In this document: one piece after another, positions 1 through 8,551 of the stretch
Numbering within the stretch: position 1 is the stretch's first letter
Layout of the letters: the number at the start of each line of letters is the position of its first letter
NCBI GenBank assembly: GCA_020443345.1
Contig: JAGRIH010000008.1
Span: forward strand, 1-55,636
Length of the DNA: 55,636 nt
Direction of reading: 5' to 3'
Source: Halioglobus sp.
GTDB lineage: Bacteria > Pseudomonadota > Gammaproteobacteria > Pseudomonadales > Halieaceae
Notes under the pieces: generated by a model
What the model was told of the DNA's origin: nothing
Seen by the model: the letters and a program-made list of their open reading frames with translations, nothing else
The model's database searches: none
Position numbers and translations under genes: made by a program

Positions 1-88
1 CGACTACAGGAACTTCAGTTTAGTGGGCACTTGGGCTGTGGCGCGCTCGCACGGTGGCTCCCCGGGGCGCTGTTCAGCCGGGCTGCGC

Positions 89-376
89 TCAGCCGGGTTC
101 TTCCTTGTAAAAGGCGGCCAGTTGCTCCGGCGTGGCTTCGGTCTGGTACTGCGCCTTCCACTGCTCGTAGGGCATGCCGTAGACGATCTCGCGGGCCTGC
201 GCCATGTCGATGTCCAGACCCGCGTCCCGCGCCGCCGCCACATACCACTTGGACAGGCAGTTGCGGCAGAAGCCCGACAGGTTCATCAGATCGATATTCT
301 GCACGTCCTTGCGCTCATCCAGGTGTTGCAGCAGGCGACGGAATACCGCCGCTTCAATGTGATCGCGATCCGTCAT
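89..376 (-). CDS. DUF1244 family protein
   Basis: A 95-residue soluble protein of the DUF1244 family, small conserved proteobacterial proteins of unknown function. The family hallmark is a central stretch with a CRNC pair followed by LSKWY, and an upstream segment reading LLQHLDERKDVQN. The CxxC-like pair could bind metal, but that is only a guess. The start is supported by a GGAGGTGA ribosome binding site about 8 bases upstream of the ATG. It lies 45 bases downstream of dnaE on the same strand and may be the last gene of that transcript. The first 88 bases of the window, beyond its stop, show no gene and no convincing terminator. Confidence 0.85.
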   Translation of the reverse strand: MTDRDHIEAAVFRRLLQHLDERKDVQNIDLMNLSGFCRNCLSKWYVAAARDAGLDIDMAQAREIVYGMPYEQWKAQYQTEATPEQLAAFYKEEPG

Positions 377-421
377 CTTTTCTCACCTCCGTTGTAACGA
401 TACTGTCTCGGAGCCCATTCG

Positions 422-3400
422 TCACGAATACTGCAGGGCGACCTGTTCGGCGCCCAGGCATTCGCGCAGTTCCTGCAGCAGTTCGTCACTGGGCACCACC
501 TGCCAGCGCTCCCCCAGACGCACCCGCGCCCGGTTGTGGGGCTGGTGGTAGATCAGCGACACCGGACAGGCCCCGCCGCCGGCGCTGGCCAGGGTTTTTT
601 CCAGGCGCGCGGTGAGCCCTTCGTCCAGCGTCTCCGAGCGCACCTGGAGGGTCAACTCCAGGGCGTAGCTCTGGCGCGCCTGCAACAGGCTGTGCACCCC
701 TTTCGCGCGCACCGTCAGGCCGCCCGAGTAGTCGTCGTGGATCACGCTGCCCTCGATGATGACAATCTGGTCCCGGGCCAGCAGGTCGCGATTTTCGCCG
801 AGGGCGTCGGCGTACACCGTGACCTCGATGCGGGCGCTGCGATCATCCACCTGCACTATCATCATGCTGTCGCCGCGCCTGGTTTTCATGGTGCGCGAGG
901 CGACCACCAGCCCCGCCAGCACCTGGGTGCCCTGTTTGTCGGCGCGCAGGTCGGCAATGCGCACCGGGGCGAATTTGCGGATCTCCGCCTCGTACTCATC
1001 GATCGGATGGCCGGTGATGTACAGGCCCAGCGTGTCCCTCTCGCCGCCCAGGCGCTCCCTGCCGGACCAGGCCCGCACCGCGCGAAAGCCGGCGTAAACA
1101 TCGGTCTGGCCATCGACTTGGCCGGGCACCATCTCTCCGAACAGGTCGGCGATACCGCTGTCGCGGTTGCTGGCGCTCTGCTCCGCGCTCTTGAGCGCGT
1201 CGTCCAGGGCCGCCATCAGTACCCAGCGCTGTGCACCCAGGGAATCCAGCGCCCCCGCGCGCACCAGCGCCTCGATGGCGCGGCGATTGACCCGGCGCGG
1301 ATCAGTGCGCTCACACAGATCGAACAGATCCCGGAACGGACCATCCGCGGCGCGGGCGGCCAGGATATTCTCCACCGGCCCCTCCCCCAAACCCTTGATG
1401 GCGCCCAGCCCGTAGACGATTTCCTCCCGGGCATTGACCGTGAACATGTACTGTCCCTCGTTCACGTCGGGCAGTTTCAGGGTCAGATTCATGGCCCGGC
1501 ACTCCTCCACGAAGACCACGATCTTGTCGGTATTTTGCAGCTCTGAACTCATCACCGCTGCCATGAAGGGCGCCGGGTAGTGCGCCTTGAGCCAGGCCGT
1601 CTGGTACGATACCAGCGCGTACGCCGCGGAGTGCGACTTGTTGAACCCGTAGCCGGCGAATTTCTCCACCAGATCGAATATCCTGATAGCCAGTTCGCCA
1701 TCCACACCCTTGCTGCGCGCCCCCGCCTCGAATACGGCGCGCTGCTTGGCCATCTCCTCGGGCTTCTTCTTGCCCATGGCCCGGCGCAGTACATCGGCGC
1801 CGCCCAGGGTGTAGCCGGCCAGCTCCTGGGCAATCTGCATCACCTGTTCCTGGTACAGGATGATGCCGTAGGTGGGTTCCAGAATGGGCTGCAGCAGCTC
1901 GTGCTGCCACTGGCAATCGGGGTAGGAAATCGCCTCGCGCCCGTGCTTGCGATTGATGAAATTGTCCACCATGCCGGACTGCAGCGGACCGGGCCGAAAC
2001 AGCGCCACCAGGGCGATAATGTCCTCGAAACAGTCCGGCTGCAGGCGTTTGATCAAGTCCTTCATGCCGCGCGATTCGAGCTGGAACACCGCGGTGGTCT
2101 CGGCCGCCTGCAGCAGGGCGAAGCTGGCCGCGTCGTCCAGCGGCAGCTGCGCGATGTCCAGCGGCAGCTCGCCGCGCTCCTCCCGCACGCGGTTGATCAT
2201 CTTCACCGCCCAGTCGATGATGGTCAGCGTGCGCAGGCCCAGAAAATCGAACTTGACCAGGCCCACGTCCTCGACATCGCCCTTGTCGTACTGGGTGACC
2301 AGGCCGGCGCCGGTCTCGTCGCAGTACAGGGGCGAGAAGTCGGTCAGCCGCGAGGGGGCGATCACCACGCCACCGGCGTGCTTGCCGACGTTGCGGGTAA
2401 TACCCTCGAGCTGCACCGCCATGTCCCAGATCTCCTGGGCCTGGCTGTCCTCCTGCAGGAACTGGCGCAGCGGCTCTTCCTGCTCCAGCGCTTTGGCCAG
2501 GGTCATGCCCACCTCGAAGGGGATCATCTTGGACAGCTTGTCGGCCAGTCCGTAGGACTTGCCCTGCACCCGCGCCACGTCGCGCACCACGGCCTTGGCC
2601 GCCATGGTGCCGAAGGTGATGATTTGGGACACCGCCTCGCGGCCGTAGGTATCGGCCACGTAGTCGATCACCCGGTCGCGCTTTTCCATGCAGAAATCCA
2701 CGTCGAAGTCCGGCATGGACACCCGCTCCGGGTTGAGAAAGCGCTCGAACAGCAAATCGTAGGCGATGGGGTCCAGGTCGGTGATCTGCAGTGCGTAGGC
2801 CACCAGTGACCCGGCGCCCGAGCCGCGCCCGGGACCCACCGGAATATCGTGCTGCTTGGCCCAGCGGATGAAATCCATCACGATCAGGAAGTAGCCCGGG
2901 AAGCCCATCTGGATGATGGTGTCCAGTTCGAAGTCCAGGCGCTCGCGGTAGGCCTGCCGGCGCTGCGGGAAGTCCTCTGCCGCCGGGTCGAACAGCGCGG
3001 CCAGGCGCAGGTCGAGCCCCTCGTGGGACAGCTTGCGGAAAAACGCGTCCACCGATAGCCCCGCCGGAACGGGATAGTCCGGCAGGTAGGGTTTACCCAG
3101 CTCCAGCACCAGATTGCAGCGCCGCGCGATCTCCACCGTGTTGGCCAGCGCCTCGGGAATATCGGCAAATAGCTCCGCCATCTCCTGCGGCGAGCGCAGG
3201 TACTGCTGCGGGGTGTACGGGCGCGCGCGCCGCGGATCGTCCAGCGTGCGCCCCTCGCCGATGCACACGCGGGCCTCGTGGGCCTCGAATTCCGATGCGT
3301 CGAGGAAGCGCACGTCGTTGGTCGCCACCACCGGGCACAGCAGCTCGGCCGCCAGCGCCACCGCCGCGTGCAGGTGCGTCTCGTCTGACTCGCGACCGGT

Positions 3401-3910
3401 GCGGTGCAGCTCCAGGTAGAAGCGCTGCTGGAACAGCTCCATCCAGTAGCGCGCGCGCTCGGCGGCAAGCTCCGGCTTGCCCCCCAGCAGGGCCTGCCCC
3501 ACATCCCCGGCGGCGCCCGCCGACAGGGCGATCAGGCCGCCGGCACAGGCGCGCAACCAGGCCCTGTGGACCCGGGGCACACCCAGGTGCTGCCCCTCGG
3601 TGTAGGCGCGCGAGATCAGCTGCATCAGGTGGCGATAGCCGCGCTGGTCCATGGCCAGCAGGCACAGGGGCCAGGCGCGCTCGGGATCGCCGTCGTCCAC
3701 GATGTGCAGGTCCGCGCCAAAAATCGGCTGCACACCGGCGCTGAACGCCGCCTTGTACACCTTGACCAGCCCGTAGAAATTGCACACATCGGTGACGGCG
3801 ACCGCGGGCATGCCCAGTGCCGCCACGCGATCGACCAGCGGCTTGACCCGCACCAGGCCATCGACCAGCGAGTATTCGGTGTGCAGCCGCAGGTGTACAA
3901 AAGCAGTCAT
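422..3910 (-). CDS. dnaE: DNA polymerase III subunit alpha
   Basis: The 1162-residue catalytic subunit of the replicative polymerase, nearly the same length as the E. coli protein (1160). The N-terminal PHP domain begins with HLRLHTEYSLVDG. The palm carries the catalytic aspartates at D401 and D403 in PDFDVDF and D555 in KFDFLGLR, exactly the E. coli numbering. A helix-hairpin-helix region, an OB-fold and a C-terminal tau-binding region follow. It sits downstream of rnhB with a 33-base gap, as in many gammaproteobacteria. No strong ribosome binding site precedes the ATG, so it may depend on coupling to upstream translation. The gene looks intact. Confidence 0.98.
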   Translation of the reverse strand: MTAFVHLRLHTEYSLVDGLVRVKPLVDRVAALGMPAVAVTDVCNFYGLVKVYKAAFSAGVQPIFGADLHIVDDGDPERAWPLCLLAMDQRGYRHLMQLISRAYTEGQHLGVPRVHRAWLRACAGGLIALSAGAAGDVGQALLGGKPELAAERARYWMELFQQRFYLELHRTGRESDETHLHAAVALAAELLCPVVATNDVRFLDASEFEAHEARVCIGEGRTLDDPRRARPYTPQQYLRSPQEMAELFADIPEALANTVEIARRCNLVLELGKPYLPDYPVPAGLSVDAFFRKLSHEGLDLRLAALFDPAAEDFPQRRQAYRERLDFELDTIIQMGFPGYFLIVMDFIRWAKQHDIPVGPGRGSGAGSLVAYALQITDLDPIAYDLLFERFLNPERVSMPDFDVDFCMEKRDRVIDYVADTYGREAVSQIITFGTMAAKAVVRDVARVQGKSYGLADKLSKMIPFEVGMTLAKALEQEEPLRQFLQEDSQAQEIWDMAVQLEGITRNVGKHAGGVVIAPSRLTDFSPLYCDETGAGLVTQYDKGDVEDVGLVKFDFLGLRTLTIIDWAVKMINRVREERGELPLDIAQLPLDDAASFALLQAAETTAVFQLESRGMKDLIKRLQPDCFEDIIALVALFRPGPLQSGMVDNFINRKHGREAISYPDCQWQHELLQPILEPTYGIILYQEQVMQIAQELAGYTLGGADVLRRAMGKKKPEEMAKQRAVFEAGARSKGVDGELAIRIFDLVEKFAGYGFNKSHSAAYALVSYQTAWLKAHYPAPFMAAVMSSELQNTDKIVVFVEECRAMNLTLKLPDVNEGQYMFTVNAREEIVYGLGAIKGLGEGPVENILAARAADGPFRDLFDLCERTDPRRVNRRAIEALVRAGALDSLGAQRWVLMAALDDALKSAEQSASNRDSGIADLFGEMVPGQVDGQTDVYAGFRAVRAWSGRERLGGERDTLGLYITGHPIDEYEAEIRKFAPVRIADLRADKQGTQVLAGLVVASRTMKTRRGDSMMIVQVDDRSARIEVTVYADALGENRDLLARDQIVIIEGSVIHDDYSGGLTVRAKGVHSLLQARQSYALELTLQVRSETLDEGLTARLEKTLASAGGGACPVSLIYHQPHNRARVRLGERWQVVPSDELLQELRECLGAEQVALQYS

Positions 3911-3943
3911 GCGGTGATTTTACGCCGCCCGGTCGACGGGCTG

Positions 3944-4555
3944 CTATGTCTGCCCCAACAATTTTTTTACCGGGGCGAAGCTGCGCCGGTGCACGGGGCT
4001 CACCCCCAGGGTGCGCAGGGCCTGCAGGTGGGCCGCCGTGGGATAACCCTTGTGTGCGGCAAAGCCGTAGCCGGGGTAGCGCCGCTCCAGGGCGATGAGC
4101 TCGCCGTCGCGCTGTACCTTGGCTAGGATGGAGGCCGCCGCGATGGCCGGCACCCGGTCATCGCCCCCGATCACCGGCGCGGACGCGTAGTGCCAGCGCG
4201 GCAGCCGGTTGCCGTCCACCAGCACATAGGCCGGCTGCGGCACCAGCGAGTGCACGGCGCGGTGCATGGCCAGCAGCGCGGCCTGCAGGATATTCAACCG
4301 GTCTATCTCGGCCACGCTGGCGCGCGCCACCGACCAGGCCAGCGCGCGCTCGCGTATCAGCCGGGCCAGTGCCTCGCGCCGCGCCGCGCTGAGCTTCTTG
4401 GAGTCGCGCAAGCCGTCGATGGGCCGCGCAGGGTCCAGGATAACGGCCGCCGCCACCACGTCTCCCGCCAGCGGCCCGCGCCCCGCTTCGTCCACCCCCG
4501 CCAGGTCGGAGCACCCGTAATCAATGCTGAACAGATCGTCCACCAGCCCCCCCAT
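3944..4555 (-). CDS. rnhB: Ribonuclease HII
   Basis: A 203-residue enzyme that removes ribonucleotides misincorporated in DNA by cutting the RNA strand of RNA-DNA hybrids. The family signature [13 protein letters not shown] near the N terminus supplies the first two acidic metal ligands (D22, E23). Further acidic residues follow in VLVDGNRLP and in the [13 protein letters not shown] helix. The chosen ATG overlaps the end of lpxB by 35 bases. A GTG four codons later is an alternative start that would reduce the overlap. The order lpxB-rnhB-dnaE is standard for gammaproteobacteria and suggests one transcript. Confidence 0.96.
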   Translation of the reverse strand: MGGLVDDLFSIDYGCSDLAGVDEAGRGPLAGDVVAAAVILDPARPIDGLRDSKKLSAARREALARLIRERALAWSVARASVAEIDRLNILQAALLAMHRAVHSLVPQPAYVLVDGNRLPRWHYASAPVIGGDDRVPAIAAASILAKVQRDGELIALERRYPGYGFAAHKGYPTAAHLQALRTLGVSPVHRRSFAPVKKLLGQT

Positions 4556-5702
4556 CGGCTGGCGCCGCCAGTTGCGCCAGTGCCGTCGCAGCCGTTCTGG
4601 CGTAGTCCTGTTGCAGCGCGCGGTGCAGCATGTCGAAACCTTCTATCTGCGCTCGCGCCGCCCCACTGCCATCCAACAGCGGCTGCACGCGCGCCGCCAG
4701 GGCCTGCGCCGTGGCCGCATCCTGGATCAGTTCCGGCACCAGTGCCCGACCGGCCAGAATATTGGGCAGTGCCGCATAGGGTGTCTTTACCAGACGCGAT
4801 ACCAGCCACCACGATGCCCTGGCCATACGGTAGGCCACGACCATGGGACGCTTCAGCAGGGTGGCCTCCAGGGTCGCGGTGCCCGAGGCCAGCAACACCG
4901 CGTCCGCCGCGGCCATCACTTCGCGCGAGCGGCCCGCCAGTAGTCGCACCGGCAGCTGGGGATAGTCTTTACGCAACACGTTTGCCAGCTCGCTCTCGCG
5001 CGCCGCACTGGCCGCCGGCAGCGCGAAGGACAGTTGCCGGTCGGCCCGCCACAGTATTTGCGCCGCCTGTAAAAACAGCGGCGCCAGCAAGCGCACTTCG
5101 CCGCCGCGACTGCCCGGCAGCAGGGCGAGGATTTTATCCTCCAGTGGCAGACCGAGGGCGGCGCGGGCGGCGCGACGATCGACCGATAGCGCAATCTCGT
5201 CGGCCAGCGGGTGGCCCACGAAACGCACGGGAATACCGTGCTCACGGTAGATGGCCGTTTCAAAGGGAAACAGGCACAACATCAAATCGACGGCGCGGCG
5301 GATGCCGCCGATGCGGCCCCGGCGCCACGCCCAAACCGAGGGGCTGACCAGGTGGGCCGTCTTCACCCCGCTGCGGCGCAGCTTGCGCTCCAGGGCGAGA
5401 TTGAAATCGGGCGAGTCGATGCCCAGGAACAGGTCCGGTGGCGCATCGCGAAAATGCCTGAATAGCGCGCGGCGGATGCGCAGCAGTTCCGGCAGGCGTT
5501 TGAGGGGTTCCACGAAGCCCATCACCGACAGGCGCTCCATGGGGTACAGGCTGTGCAGCCCCTGCGCCTGCATCAGCGGACCGCCGATGCCCTCGACCAC
5601 CACCTCATCGTAGCGCTCGCGCAGTGCCCCGAGCACGCGCGAGCCGAGGATATCGCCGGAGGCCTCCCCGGCCAGTACGCCTATGCGCAGGCGGTGCGTC
5701 AC
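4521..5702 (-). CDS. lpxB: Lipid-A-disaccharide synthase
   Basis: A 393-residue GT19 glycosyltransferase that joins UDP-2,3-diacylglucosamine to lipid X to make the lipid A disaccharide at the inner face of the cytoplasmic membrane. Family motifs seen are AGEASGD near the N terminus, [17 protein letters not shown] and LPGSRGGEV. Translation starts at a GTG that shares one base with the lpxA stop codon (TAGTG), so the two are tightly coupled. The 3' end overlaps rnhB. The length is typical of the family (E. coli 382). Confidence 0.97.
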   Translation of the reverse strand: MTHRLRIGVLAGEASGDILGSRVLGALRERYDEVVVEGIGGPLMQAQGLHSLYPMERLSVMGFVEPLKRLPELLRIRRALFRHFRDAPPDLFLGIDSPDFNLALERKLRRSGVKTAHLVSPSVWAWRRGRIGGIRRAVDLMLCLFPFETAIYREHGIPVRFVGHPLADEIALSVDRRAARAALGLPLEDKILALLPGSRGGEVRLLAPLFLQAAQILWRADRQLSFALPAASAARESELANVLRKDYPQLPVRLLAGRSREVMAAADAVLLASGTATLEATLLKRPMVVAYRMARASWWLVSRLVKTPYAALPNILAGRALVPELIQDAATAQALAARVQPLLDGSGAARAQIEGFDMLHRALQQDYARTAATALAQLAAPADGGAGGRSVQH

Positions 5703-6472
5703 TAGCGCACGATGCCGCGCTCCGAGGCGCGCACGGAATCGATCAGCATCTGCACCTCTGGCGCGCGTTCAAACATCGTTTCCAGTCGCTGCAGGGCCAT
5801 CTCCAGCGTCAGGCCCTGGCGGTAGAGTATCTTGAAACTGCGCCGCAGTTGGCTGATGGCGTCCGCGGAAAAGCCGCGGCGGCGCAGACCCTCGAGATTG
5901 ATCGTCTTGGCCTCGGCCGGCGCCCCGCTGACCGTGACAAAAGCCGGCACGTCCTTGCCGATGGCGCTGCCCATGCCGCTGAAACTGTGCGGTCCGATCT
6001 GGCAGAACTGATGCACCAGGGTATAGCCGCTCAGGATCGCCCAGTCGCCCACTTTGACATGGCCCGCCAGGGCACAGTTATTGACCAGTATGGTGTGATT
6101 GCCGACCACGCAGTCGTGTCCTACATGCACATAGGACATGATCAGGTTGTCGTTGCCGATGGTGGTCTCGGCCCGGTCCTGCACGGTGCCGCGATGAATG
6201 GTGGCGCTTTCGCGGATCACATTGTTGTCGCCGATGACCAGGCGGGTCGGTTCGTTGCGATATTTGAGGTCCGGCGTGGCCTCACCGACCGAGGCAAACT
6301 GGTAGATATGGTTGTTGCTGCCGATACGGGTGGGCCCCTTGATCACCACGTGTGGCTCAATGACGCAGCCCGGCCCGATCTCGACATCCGCGCCGATGTA
6401 CGTCCAGGGGCCGACCACCACATCCTCCGCGAGCCTGGCCCCCGGCTCCACAATGGCCTGCTGGTGAATCAC
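5702..6472 (-). CDS. lpxA: UDP-N-acetylglucosamine O-acyltransferase
   Basis: A 256-residue left-handed beta-helix acyltransferase that adds the first acyl chain from acyl-ACP to UDP-GlcNAc, the first step of lipid A synthesis. Hexapeptide repeats fill the first two thirds. The catalytic histidine lies in LAGHVKVGD, followed by the family segment LVHQFCQIG. The C-terminal helical domain carries a LEGLRRRGFS motif. The start is a GTG 6 bases after the fabZ stop. The gene is followed without a gap by lpxB. Confidence 0.97.
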   Translation of the reverse strand: MIHQQAIVEPGARLAEDVVVGPWTYIGADVEIGPGCVIEPHVVIKGPTRIGSNNHIYQFASVGEATPDLKYRNEPTRLVIGDNNVIRESATIHRGTVQDRAETTIGNDNLIMSYVHVGHDCVVGNHTILVNNCALAGHVKVGDWAILSGYTLVHQFCQIGPHSFSGMGSAIGKDVPAFVTVSGAPAEAKTINLEGLRRRGFSADAISQLRRSFKILYRQGLTLEMALQRLETMFERAPEVQMLIDSVRASERGIVR

Positions 6473-6478
6473 TGCGCC

Positions 6479-6910
6479 CTACCTGTCGGCGCACAGTATC
6501 GTGGCAGCGGCTGCCAGCTGGCCGTCGACATCGGCGCTGACGTCGAATTTCCAGACGCCGCGCCGCGCCGACACGACCGCGGCGCGCAGTGTGACGCGGT
6601 CACCGGGCACGCAGGGGCGCTTGAAGCGCAGGTTGTCCGCGCCCGCAAAATAGTAGATGGAACCGTCCGCCGGGGTTTTGCCCTGCGACACGAAGCCCAG
6701 GATCCCCGCCGCCTGCGCCATGGCTTCGACCAGCAGCACGCCGGGCATGATCGGTTTGTCGGGAAAGTGGCCCTGGAAAAAAGGCTCGTTGATACTGAGA
6801 TTCTTGTAGGCCAGGATGGATTGGTCGGGGACCAGTTCCACCACGCGATCGACCAGCAGGAAGGGAAAGCGGTGCGGCAGGTAGTTGCGTATCTCGGCGA
6901 TGTCCATCAT
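6479..6910 (-). CDS. fabZ: 3-hydroxyacyl-ACP dehydratase FabZ
   Basis: A hotdog-fold dehydratase of type II fatty acid synthesis that turns 3-hydroxyacyl-ACP into trans-2-enoyl-ACP. It competes with LpxA and LpxD for the same substrate pool. The [12 protein letters not shown] segment and the catalytic helix [20 protein letters not shown] (His and Glu) are intact. The frame is open back to an ATG at 6961, and another ATG at 6946 overlaps the lpxD end by 11 bases. I chose the ATG at 6910 because an AGGA lies about 11 bases upstream and the resulting 143 residues fit the family. The start is therefore uncertain by 12-17 codons. Confidence 0.93.
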   Translation of the reverse strand: MMDIAEIRNYLPHRFPFLLVDRVVELVPDQSILAYKNLSINEPFFQGHFPDKPIMPGVLLVEAMAQAAGILGFVSQGKTPADGSIYYFAGADNLRFKRPCVPGDRVTLRAAVVSARRGVWKFDVSADVDGQLAAAATILCADR

Positions 6911-6935
6911 GGCACAGCTTGTCCTGTTATCGGTA

Positions 6936-7943
6936 TCAGCGCTCATTTTCGAGCGCGGCAAGGCGCCGTTGCATGGAGTCCAGCTGGGAAAAACGCACCG
7001 CGCTACGCTTCCAGTCCCGCGTGGGCGCCATGGGGGTGCCGGACGAGTACGAGCCCGGCTCGGTAATGGAGCGGGTTACCATGGTCATACCGGTCACGTG
7101 GACGTTGTCGCAGATCTCTACATGCCCGACCACGCCCACACCGCCAGCCAACGTGCAGTTGGCCCCTATGATCGTGCTTCCGGCCAGACCGGTGCAACCG
7201 GCTATCGCGGTATTTTTGCCGATGCGACAGTTGTGGGCGATCTGCACCAGGTTGTCGATAATGACGTTGTCGGCAATCACCGTGTGCTCCAGCGCGCCGC
7301 GGTCCACGGTGGTACACGCGCCGATTTCCACGTGGTTGCCGATGCGCACCCCCCCCAACTGGCAGATTTTTTCCCAGCCTTCGGGGCCCGGCGCAAAGCC
7401 GAAACCATCGGCGCCCAGCACTGCCTGGCTGTGAATCACGCAGTGCTCGCCCACCTGTACGTCGTGATAGATGACCGCCTGCGGAAATACCCGGGTGCCG
7501 GCGCCCAGCCTGCTGCCGTGGCCCAGGTAGGCGCCGGCACCCAGTACCGCACCGCGTTCGAGCACCGCACCGGGCTCCACCACCGCATGCGGCCCCACCG
7601 AGGCCTGCGGGTGCACGCGGGCGTCCGCCGCCACCACGGCGGCACGGTGTATCCCCGGCACCGGTGGCGGCGATCGATCAAAGAGCTGCGAGGCGCGGGC
7701 GAAGCTCAGGTAGGGCGCATCGCTGAGCAGGCAATCCGCCGGGCACTGCGCGGCAAAGTCCGGGTGCACGATCACCGCGCCGGCCCGCGTGGCGCCCAGC
7801 TGCGCGAGGTATTTCCTGTCGGCCAGGAAAGCCAGTTGCCCGGGGCCGGCCGCAGCCAGCGAGGCCAGGCCTGTAAGCGGGCGCTGTGCGTCGCCGGAAA
7901 ACGCCAGCCCCAGCCGCTGCGCCAGATCGCCCAGCGTGTACAC
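6936..7943 (-). CDS. lpxD: UDP-3-O-(3-hydroxyacyl)glucosamine N-acyltransferase
   Basis: A 335-residue acyltransferase that adds the second, amide-linked acyl chain of lipid A. It has an N-terminal uridine-binding domain, then hexapeptide repeats forming a left-handed beta helix. The catalytic histidine is in [10 protein letters not shown], followed by [14 protein letters not shown]-terminal helix ([16 protein letters not shown]) likely contacts ACP. The start is a GTG 7 bases downstream of the skp stop, with only a weak ribosome binding site. The order skp-lpxD-fabZ-lpxA-lpxB matches other gammaproteobacteria. Confidence 0.97.
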   Translation of the reverse strand: MYTLGDLAQRLGLAFSGDAQRPLTGLASLAAAGPGQLAFLADRKYLAQLGATRAGAVIVHPDFAAQCPADCLLSDAPYLSFARASQLFDRSPPPVPGIHRAAVVAADARVHPQASVGPHAVVEPGAVLERGAVLGAGAYLGHGSRLGAGTRVFPQAVIYHDVQVGEHCVIHSQAVLGADGFGFAPGPEGWEKICQLGGVRIGNHVEIGACTTVDRGALEHTVIADNVIIDNLVQIAHNCRIGKNTAIAGCTGLAGSTIIGANCTLAGGVGVVGHVEICDNVHVTGMTMVTRSITEPGSYSSGTPMAPTRDWKRSAVRFSQLDSMQRRLAALENER

Positions 7944-7950
7944 GGCCGCT

Positions 7951-8484
7951 TTACTTGGACGGCATCTGGTTCAGCTTATCGGTCACTTTGGCGGTAATGC
8001 TGTACCCGGAATCCGCGTGGATCACGGCGCTGCGCTGCAGCAACAGCCCGATACCCTCTTTAGTGATCAGCTCGCGCAGCACTTCCTGCACCTTCGGCGC
8101 CATTTCCTGCAGCAGGGCCTGGCCGGCGGCCTGCTCGGTCTGCTGCAGTTTGCCGGTCACGTGCTCCAGGTCGGCCTGTTTGCTGGCCAGTTTCTTGCGG
8201 GCCGCCAGTTGCTGCTCCTGGCTCATCACGGCCGCGTCTTTCTGGAATTTCCTGACCAGCTCATCGAACTCCTTCTTGAGGCGGTCGAACTCGGCCTTGT
8301 CGGATTTGTAGTCGTCCTGGTTGCGCACATCGGCCAGTTTTTTCTGGGCCTGGTCGGTCTGCAAAATGGCCTCCTGCAGGTCGACCACGGCGATTTTGCC
8401 CTGGGCCCAGCCCAGTGCGGGCAGGGCCAGTACGAGTACGGCGAGTGAGACTTTCAATATTCTGAACACGATTTTCTCCAACAT
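7951..8484 (-). CDS. skp: Periplasmic chaperone Skp/OmpH
   Basis: A 177-residue periplasmic holdase that carries unfolded outer-membrane proteins to the BAM complex. An N-terminal signal peptide (hydrophobic core ILKVSLAVLVLALPAL, about 27 residues) is followed by the family start GKIAVVDLQEAI. A long charged coiled coil (about residues 45-120, rich in K, E and Q) forms the tentacles of the trimer. It lies directly downstream of bamA, its functional partner. Confidence 0.94.
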   Translation of the reverse strand: MLEKIVFRILKVSLAVLVLALPALGWAQGKIAVVDLQEAILQTDQAQKKLADVRNQDDYKSDKAEFDRLKKEFDELVRKFQKDAAVMSQEQQLAARKKLASKQADLEHVTGKLQQTEQAAGQALLQEMAPKVQEVLRELITKEGIGLLLQRSAVIHADSGYSITAKVTDKLNQMPSK

Positions 8485-8551
8485 TTAGCAAACAAGATAC
8501 ATTTAGTGCGCAAGACGCTGGCCTGCGCGCATGGACCGGCGCCACTGTACT

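Noticed and set aside
1580-2809. A 409-codon plus-strand frame inside dnaE
   Set aside because: It lies entirely opposite the conserved DnaE polymerase core with intact catalytic residues; the frame is low-complexity and has no family features.
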